Source: Perkinsus marinus ATCC 50983
Taxonomy: Eukaryota; Perkinsozoa; Perkinsida; Perkinsidae
Length of the DNA: 48,905 nucleotides
Assembly: GCF_000006405.1 (NCBI RefSeq)
Contig: NW_003200415.1
Coordinates: 237,330 to 286,234, forward strand
Reading direction: 5' to 3'
Shown piece after piece: positions 43,785 to 48,905 of this stretch. The translations under genes and the position numbers were made by a program. Under the pieces are notes generated by a model. That model was not told the DNA's origin and did not search any database. It saw only the letters and a list, made by a program, of their open reading frames with translations. The first letter of the stretch is position 1. Each line of letters opens with the position of its first letter.

Positions 43785-46245
43785 ATGGCATCTTTCCTAC
43801 CGCCGTCGGCTCTGCCGGCCAATCCCAATCAGCCTCCTCCTCCGCCTCCTCTCCCACCAGGGAAGATGATGCAGGTAGTGTGGGAGCTCCGTGCTTCTAT
43901 TCGACGTAATTGTGTACCCTCGCACGCAGTTCCAACCGCCACCGCCGGTCACGGCGCCTCCTTCGGCAAGTAGGAGCGCTGCTTATTTGCCGGCCCCTTC
44001 TCCCATGACTGAGGAGGGGTCATGGGAAGAGCCCGACACCGACGTGGCAGAGGATGGTAGTATGCCTGATGTCAGCATGTTTTGTAAGTTGCCGCCCATA
44101 GACTCTACTGAATTCGATTTCGAGGAGGACCTCCGGGCGATTGACGAGGTGAAGGGCGAGGCTATGCTGAAGGAAGTCGGCAGCTTAGGTACGTTGGGCT
44201 TCCTTCTGGGGTTTACTTCGGTACAGGTTCTTTGGAGTCCAGGCCGGGGACGAGAGGCAGGTACTTCAGCGTGTGCAAACATTGGCTGAAGACTTTGTGT
44301 ATGAAGGGGGACAAATGTGATTTCCTGCATCAGTAGGGTGGTCAGTGATGTGACCCGTTTCGTATCTTCCGTTGGTGAACCTCAGATACGATGTCAACCG
44401 AATGCCGGAGTGTGTAGCCTGGGTCAAGCATGGTCGGTGCACTGAGAAGGACTGTGAACTTCGCCATGACATAGATACTGTGGAGTGCCAGAAGTGAGTA
44501 TTACGGTTCAACTCGGTGAAATAGGATCCTTAATGAGAGGGATTAGCGCAGTGTAAATCAACACGCGAACGAACGGAAAGTCCAAACCCTATTTTCTCGA
44601 TGAGAAGTCAGATCTATTCGACGAAACTTGCATCAGGCGGAAGCTCTATAAATTTCTGATCCACTGAGCGTAACAGATGTGATATTCACACTCCGAATGA
44701 TCAGCCCTGGAAGACTGTACTCGACCGAGTTGTTTCGCATTTCCAACAAGTTTTGTCCCCTTTTGGCAGGTATAAGTACGGATTCTGCCGTCTAGGGAAC
44801 ATGTGTCGACTCCGGCATGAGAAGTAGGCGTCCCTCCAATCCCCAAGGGGGGTATCCTCCCTCAGGCACGGTCGGCAGATGCTACCTGATCTAGTACCCG
44901 ACTGGTATCTCCGAGAGTGCGTGCCGAACGTCTTTGAGTATGTCCCACGAATGCCCGAGGACCTCTTGCGGACCTCCATCCAAGAGCTCAAACCCAACCG
45001 GTCGCAGCCTCCTCCTCCTCCGCCACCACCTCCCCTGAGTGGTCGCGTCGATGCCAGGTTAGGAGGAATACTCGTCACCTACTAGTCATTTTTTGGTCCA
45101 TGTAGGTCGTCAGCCATGCAGACTGGAGCTGCACCGCCGCCGCCGCCCCCTCCTCCCCCTCCCCCACCGCCGTCCATGAGAACACCGTCCCCGCCACCAC
45201 CCCCTCCCCCACCGTCGGGACAACAGTCATGGCGACCACCAACTGGGGACAGGTCTACGGGTATGGTCCATTGATTCACTCAGACGATATGCTGTCCTTC
45301 TGTCAGGCGCATGGGGAGTTCCCGGCAAGCAGGACTCAGGTGGTGGTCCGGCCACGCTGCTGAGGGATTCCACTTTTTCATCGTCTTCAGGTTGGTCTGC
45401 CCAAGGTACTGCTAGTGCTTGGAGTGCCAAGCCCGAGAGAGGCTCTGGGTGGGGAGCCCCAGCGCGAGACCATCATGTGAGCCGGGGTTTTCAATACCAC
45501 CATGTCATCCATTCGATTACTTTAGGGCGATGACGCTCAGAAGGGTCCGAGCGGCTGGGCTGCATTGAGGCATCAAGCTCCTGCTAATAGGTATAAACAT
45601 ACTTTACGATGCGTTTGCCTTCGGACTCCTCTTCAGACCATCTGGCGCAGCAAGTTGGGCAGCCCCACACAGCAAAGGTGGAGACGACGGGTAAGGATGA
45701 AGGCTCCACCAGGGCCCCTAGTCTATGGGGACTTACGTGATGGTCTCAGAGGGAGGAGTGAGTGGAGTTGGAACAGGGCGGACCGCAGTCATCGACGGCG
45801 ATCACTATCTCGTAGGTTCAGTAACCCGAAGTGCCTCTATTTGTCCTGCTCTTAGGCGACAGAGAATCTCACAGTTCTCGATCTGAGCAGGGACGGAGTA
45901 GTTGGGGAGATGCTCGTAGTTGGCGAGAGACTTCGTCACGTATGACTGCAGGAGAGCATTCGGTCGGGTATGAAGTTTTCTCAGGAGGGAATCTGAGTCG
46001 TGGCTGGGGAGCCCCTCCAAAGGAAGAGGAGGACCATGACTTCGACAGGCGCTCGTCTCGTTCTGGCAGAGGTACCTTTGTGGGGTACTTCAATGAGATG
46101 AGGTACGATTTCAGATCGTGACGATGATCGCGAGAGAGGCCATGGGCGAGAGCATCGCGGAAGGGATAGGAGGGACCGTAGGTCTCCCGATCGAGATCAC
46201 AGGGAACGTAACCGAGAAAGGAAGCGTCCTCGTCGAGATGAGTAA
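43785..46245 (+). CDS. CPSF30-like CCCH zinc-finger protein with Pro-rich and RD/RE tails
   Basis: Twelve exons join in phase into about 517 aa: 43785-43874, 43930-44188, 44227-44332, 44386-44493, 44770-44823, 44866-45038, 45114-45260, 45307-45476, 45526-45590, 45637-45690, 45875-46071, 46115-46245. Three CCCH fingers align with CPSF30 fingers 2-4: VCKHWLKTLCMKGDKCDFLH, MPECVAWVKHGRCTEKDCEL and ECQKYKYGFCRLGNMCRLRH. CPSF30 recognises AAUAAA in pre-mRNA 3' processing. Canonical finger 1 is not seen. After VPDWYLRECVPN come two polyproline tracts, Gly/Ser/Trp repeats (SGWSAQ, GWGAP, SGWAA) and an Arg/Asp/Glu-rich end (DRRDRRSPDRDHRERN) like Fip1 tails. Intron 4 (276 nt) is unusually long and may hide a small exon. 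The exon 10/11 junction has an alternative (45,677/45,856) giving 519 aa. Confidence 0.85.
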
Positions 46246-46899
46246 TTCTCTTCACGTTAATACAATTTGTGAGAGAACGTGGGATCTATGGTGTTATGTC
46301 GACGTAAATTGTCGGGGAGTACTAGTCTTTGATTCCACACCGGTTAGATCCACCGGTGTCAAAGTAGGCCTGCTCAATACAAGTCGATTAGGGAATGATG
46401 CTGATAATAATAATCACAGATCTGTCTTGGGGCTGTCCAGCATGCTTCGGGACGGTTACAAGTCTCCCTTGGGGAGCGAAGGCTACAATCAAAGATATGA
46501 ATAACACAGAGAAGATGCTACGGGACAATAGTTTGAAATAAGTTGATTATTGGAGAAATATCGTCAAATTTTTAAAACCCCCTCCTCCGTCGCATAGCAT
46601 ATCCATGGAGATTTCGAGATTAAGTCGACCCCAGAGCCTTCACGTGCGGCCTTCCTGATATTGCAGTAGCACATGAGCGATCGATATGGGGATCTTGCAA
46701 ATATGCACAATTTCTTCCATTTTTTACACCGGAATTTTTTCGATCGTTCAAATACTGATAGGATCAGGGAGGTGATTTTCTTACCTTACTGGTGAGTACT
46801 GTTCCCCGTCATATCGTCAACCTTGGCTTCCACCACGCGAGGGAAATGAGCAGGCGACTTTAGGACAGTGTACGCGACTCCATCTGCACGCAAACAGTT
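46246..46899. other. 3' flank of the CPSF30-like gene
   Basis: No gene is seen. An interrupted inverted repeat at about 46,329-46,367 (CTTTGA...ACACCGGT / ACCGGTGT...CAAAG) lies 85 bp after the stop codon and could act in transcript ending. Confidence 0.4.
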
Positions 46900-47178
46900 C
46901 ATTTACTCAACTGCAGCTATCTCCGATCTCAGTCTAAACCCGCAGTTTCGAACTTAATCCCGACTAAGGTTGCCCTGCTGCGTGCCTCTGGTGGTATTCA
47001 CCAACCGGCCAACCGCTGAAGTTGAACCCGATGATTACTGAGCTGGCTCTGTACGATATCCCCCAAGATCGTACTCCTGCTGCCGGTGTCGCTGCGGATG
47101 TAATTCACATCAACACGCCCGCTCAAGTGGAGGGGTACGCCAGTTTGAATGAGATCGGAGCGGCTCACGGGCTCAAAC

Positions 47179-47193
47179 GTTGTCAGTGACAAC
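47179..47193. repeat. Odd-centre palindrome inside the dehydrogenase remnant
   Basis: GTTGTCA and TGACAAC flank a single G at 47,186, exactly where the dehydrogenase reading breaks down. Confidence 0.75.
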
Positions 47194-47261
47194 TCGTCAC
47201 CTACCGAAAAGTCGCTTCTCAGGCGAAATGGGACCATCTATTGCAGATCAATCCGCTCACT

Positions 47262-47278
47262 ACTGACAACTTGTCAGT
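47262..47278. repeat. Odd-centre palindrome at the end of the dehydrogenase remnant
   Basis: ACTGACAA and TTGTCAGT flank a single C at 47,270. Its arms share the core TGACAA/TTGTCA with the palindrome at 47,179. Confidence 0.75.
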
Positions 47279-47960
47279 GACAGGATGCTAGAATCTGCGC
47301 GCCAGCGTTAACTCTTCTAGGAGCGTAGCAACGTGGCGGAGCACCCTTCTCTTATAGACACATATTGTATCATGCATAGCCTGATCATCTGCTAGGGGCT
47401 GCCTTGTTCCGGACAAGTTCAGAGTCGGACTGCGTTTGCCGCACTGCGCTATGCGTGGAGAGCGAGCAATGAGTAGCGTGAGAAGCTCTGGGAGCAAGTA
47501 CTCTATGCCTTCTGAAATACGGGGCTGAGCCGATCGCCTAACACTCGTGAACACAACTCTCAACACGAGTCTTGAGAAACCTTGTAGTAGTCCCGTAATG
47601 GCATGTGTGAAACGACCGTTCCTGTGAGGCCACTGCCATTACATGAACGGAGTAGAAACAAACGCGCTAGAATTGAGATGAATCGTTCCAGCATACTCGG
47701 ACGAAAAGAGGTCTATTGTAAAGATCTTAGCCTTACGGTAACGAAATGATTATCTTATATTGCCTGAAAGTAAGCACCGTACTCGCCTCACACTTCCTGC
47801 GCTTGTTGAAACTGTTGTCAAAGAACACGCGATGCATGTCTTCGATTGACTACATCGTTACACAATTATCCTCTCAATTACAGATCATCAGACGATGTAT
47901 GATTGGCGAAGGTTGAGGCATCACGCATGAGCGTTGCGCCAGCAAGATGCGCAACAAACG

Positions 47961-47976
47961 CGGTTGGACTCCAACC
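47961..47976. repeat. Odd-centre palindrome CGGTTGGA/TCCAACCG
   Basis: The arms pair around a single C at 47,969. The same arms recur around 48,066. Confidence 0.65.
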
Positions 47977-48058
47977 GTTGGGAGAGCCTGTACTCGGATG
48001 ACGAACCCGATTATTGAGCTCATGAAAAAAAACCGCAATAGCATGTCAGGTGAAATTG

Positions 48059-48073
48059 GGTTGGATTCCAACC
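48059..48073. repeat. Odd-centre palindrome GGTTGGA/TCCAACC
   Basis: A second copy of the 47,961 palindrome, 97 bp away, with T instead of C as the central base and a shared CAACCGTTG context. Confidence 0.65.
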
Positions 48074-48905
48074 GTTGAAAGTGTGTTTCGGATATTTCCT
48101 GACTGTTACACGGATTAAGTGCCATGACAGAACTCACACGCTCGTCCCGAGGCGCTCCATGTTCTCTCCACTTGAAAAAACCTGAGAGGAACGACTGTGA
48201 GCTAGTGCGTTCTAGTACTCGTGCCGAGCTCCTCACAGCGCGGACGGTCAACGGAGCCCGTCACCTCCGAAGAGTACCTACAATCGCCAGATGCAGGGGA
48301 AAGACCAAGTCCAGATGGAGTAACGGGAGTAACGACTCAACAGATCAGACACGACGTAGCGGGTACCCAGGAAGGAAGCTCAAGCTTCGAACGCGCAGTT
48401 CTTCGAGATCGAGTGACTCTCGATTTTATTAGGGAGCGAGCCTTATCCATGGCGTGAAGTCGTGTCTACTATAAGCGCGGTGCCGTCGATTTTCGATGCA
48501 CCACGTACATGATGCCCATCAACCCGGCACTGATCGGTATCCACAGGATAGCCAATTGTTGCATCCTGTATGTGGGTTGATACACGTTTGAAAGGAATGA
48601 TAGTTTGGCAGAGCGAACATAGTGGGCGGATGGGCCATCTGAGATGGCAGACCGTTGCCTGACGAATATAGTGCACCAGGCATCTTGTGCTCCGGTTTCT
48701 CAGCAGCGCCTCAAAAAAGGCACTTATGCTTTGACGGCAACAAGACATGCAATTTGTCGAGCTCGTAAAAGCAGAGTTTTGACGACTTCGTTGGGTGGAC
48801 TACCCGACTCGTGGAGAAGCCATTGGTTCAAGAAGCTACGAGTGATCATACACCAGAGAAGCGCCATCCTGACGGCGTTACAGGGAGAATGGATCAAGTG
48901 AAACT

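Larger units (their letters stand above)
46900..47290 (+). pseudogene. Malate dehydrogenase remnant
   Basis: The region reads [12 protein letters not shown], then in another frame [15 protein letters not shown], continuing to [19 protein letters not shown], and later DHLLQINPLTTDNL. In order these match the malate dehydrogenase Rossmann N-terminus (KVAVLGAAGGIGQPLALLLK, NP-V-ELALYDI, GVA-DLSHI) and the GMTRDDLF-IN segment. The NAD-binding glycine motif GAxGGIGQ is altered to RASGGIHQ, and two frame changes are needed within 250 bp: one in the QPLxLLLK stretch (about 47,018-47,024) and one after GSNVV (about 47,180-47,240). The C-terminal two thirds is absent from this position. It is a decayed host-gene copy. 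Confidence 0.75.
47291..48905. other. Right-end interval, no firm gene
   Basis: Open frames up to 125 codons exist on both strands. The plus frame at about 48,221-48,457 (STEPVTSEEYLQSPDAGERP, ending RERALSMA) has protein-like composition and could be a terminal exon, but nothing is recognisable. Two short odd-centre palindromes with the same TTGGA core lie at 47,961 and 48,059. Confidence 0.35.

Noticed and set aside
45082-45279. Poly-Gly open frame on the minus strand
   Set aside because: It is the antisense reading of the polyproline exon of the CPSF30-like gene.
47180-47221. A 42-nt GT-AG intron in the malate dehydrogenase remnant
   Set aside because: Removing it would still leave out the conserved VVIPAGVPRKPGMTR segment, and the glycine motif upstream is already altered, so decay explains the break better.
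1-48905. CRISPR arrays, bacterial operons or ribosome binding sites
   Set aside because: Spliceosomal introns throughout show a eukaryotic nuclear genome; no repeat-spacer array was seen.
1-48905. A perkinsid spliced-leader gene
   Set aside because: I looked for a sequence like the known Perkinsus leader and did not find one in this window.

Overview
This is a eukaryotic nuclear window. Almost every recognisable gene is cut by many very short introns (mostly 35-55 nt, GT-AG). A compact perkinsid-like protist (Perkinsus or a related alveolate) fits best: short dense introns, tight gene spacing, Cys-rich and mucin-like secreted proteins, and a recent BEL/Pao element. The lineage call is an inference from gene architecture, not from a marker gene. 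The single-frame open readings mostly hide the real genes, so I joined exons by hand using frame phase, GT-AG ends and family alignment.

Layout. 1-1,554: non-coding DNA with palindromes and a 480-bp tetranucleotide satellite. 1,555-7,449: a whole-looking BEL/Pao retroelement on the minus strand with two identical 165-bp LTRs. 7,450-13,640: mostly non-coding, with one intronless secreted Cys-rich gene (9,992-10,774, minus) and an inverted pair of about 145-bp repeats that each run into a tRNA-like sequence (11,911-13,456). 13,650-17,823: a Wee1/Myt1-like protein kinase (plus) with a Ser/Pro-rich N-terminal part that I could not fully resolve. 19,578 to about 22,100 (minus): an unknown basic, probably nuclear, multi-exon gene. 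23,106-23,400: a 56-bp tandem repeat. 24,249-25,096 and 26,103-27,205 (minus): a Thr/Ala/Pro-rich mucin-like gene and a secreted multi-exon gene. 28,110-29,000 (plus): an unresolved multi-exon gene. 29,165-30,644 (plus): methylthioribose-1-phosphate isomerase (9 exons, 352 aa). 34,093-37,456 (plus): malate synthase G (20 exons, 730 aa). 41,311-42,072 (plus): an intronless TLC-domain membrane protein. 42,559-43,709 and 43,785-46,245 (plus): a tandem pair of mRNA-processing genes, SAP30BP/HCNGP-like (8 exons, 233 aa) and CPSF30-like (12 exons, about 517 aa), only 75 bp apart. About 46,900-47,290: a decayed malate dehydrogenase remnant. The rest is non-coding.

How the genes fit together. The SAP30BP-like splicing factor and the CPSF30-like 3'-end factor both act on nascent mRNA and may share one upstream control region. 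Malate synthase G would make malate from glyoxylate and acetyl-CoA; a malate dehydrogenase fossil lies 9.5 kb downstream. The isomerase belongs to methionine salvage. The secreted genes look like lineage-specific surface or exported proteins.

The most unusual signal is not a gene. Inverted repeats with a single unpaired central base (odd-centre palindromes, arms of 7-22 bp, often perfect or with one mismatch) recur at about 20 sites, all in non-coding DNA or in the gene remnant. This is far more than chance predicts, and no ordinary feature type explains it.
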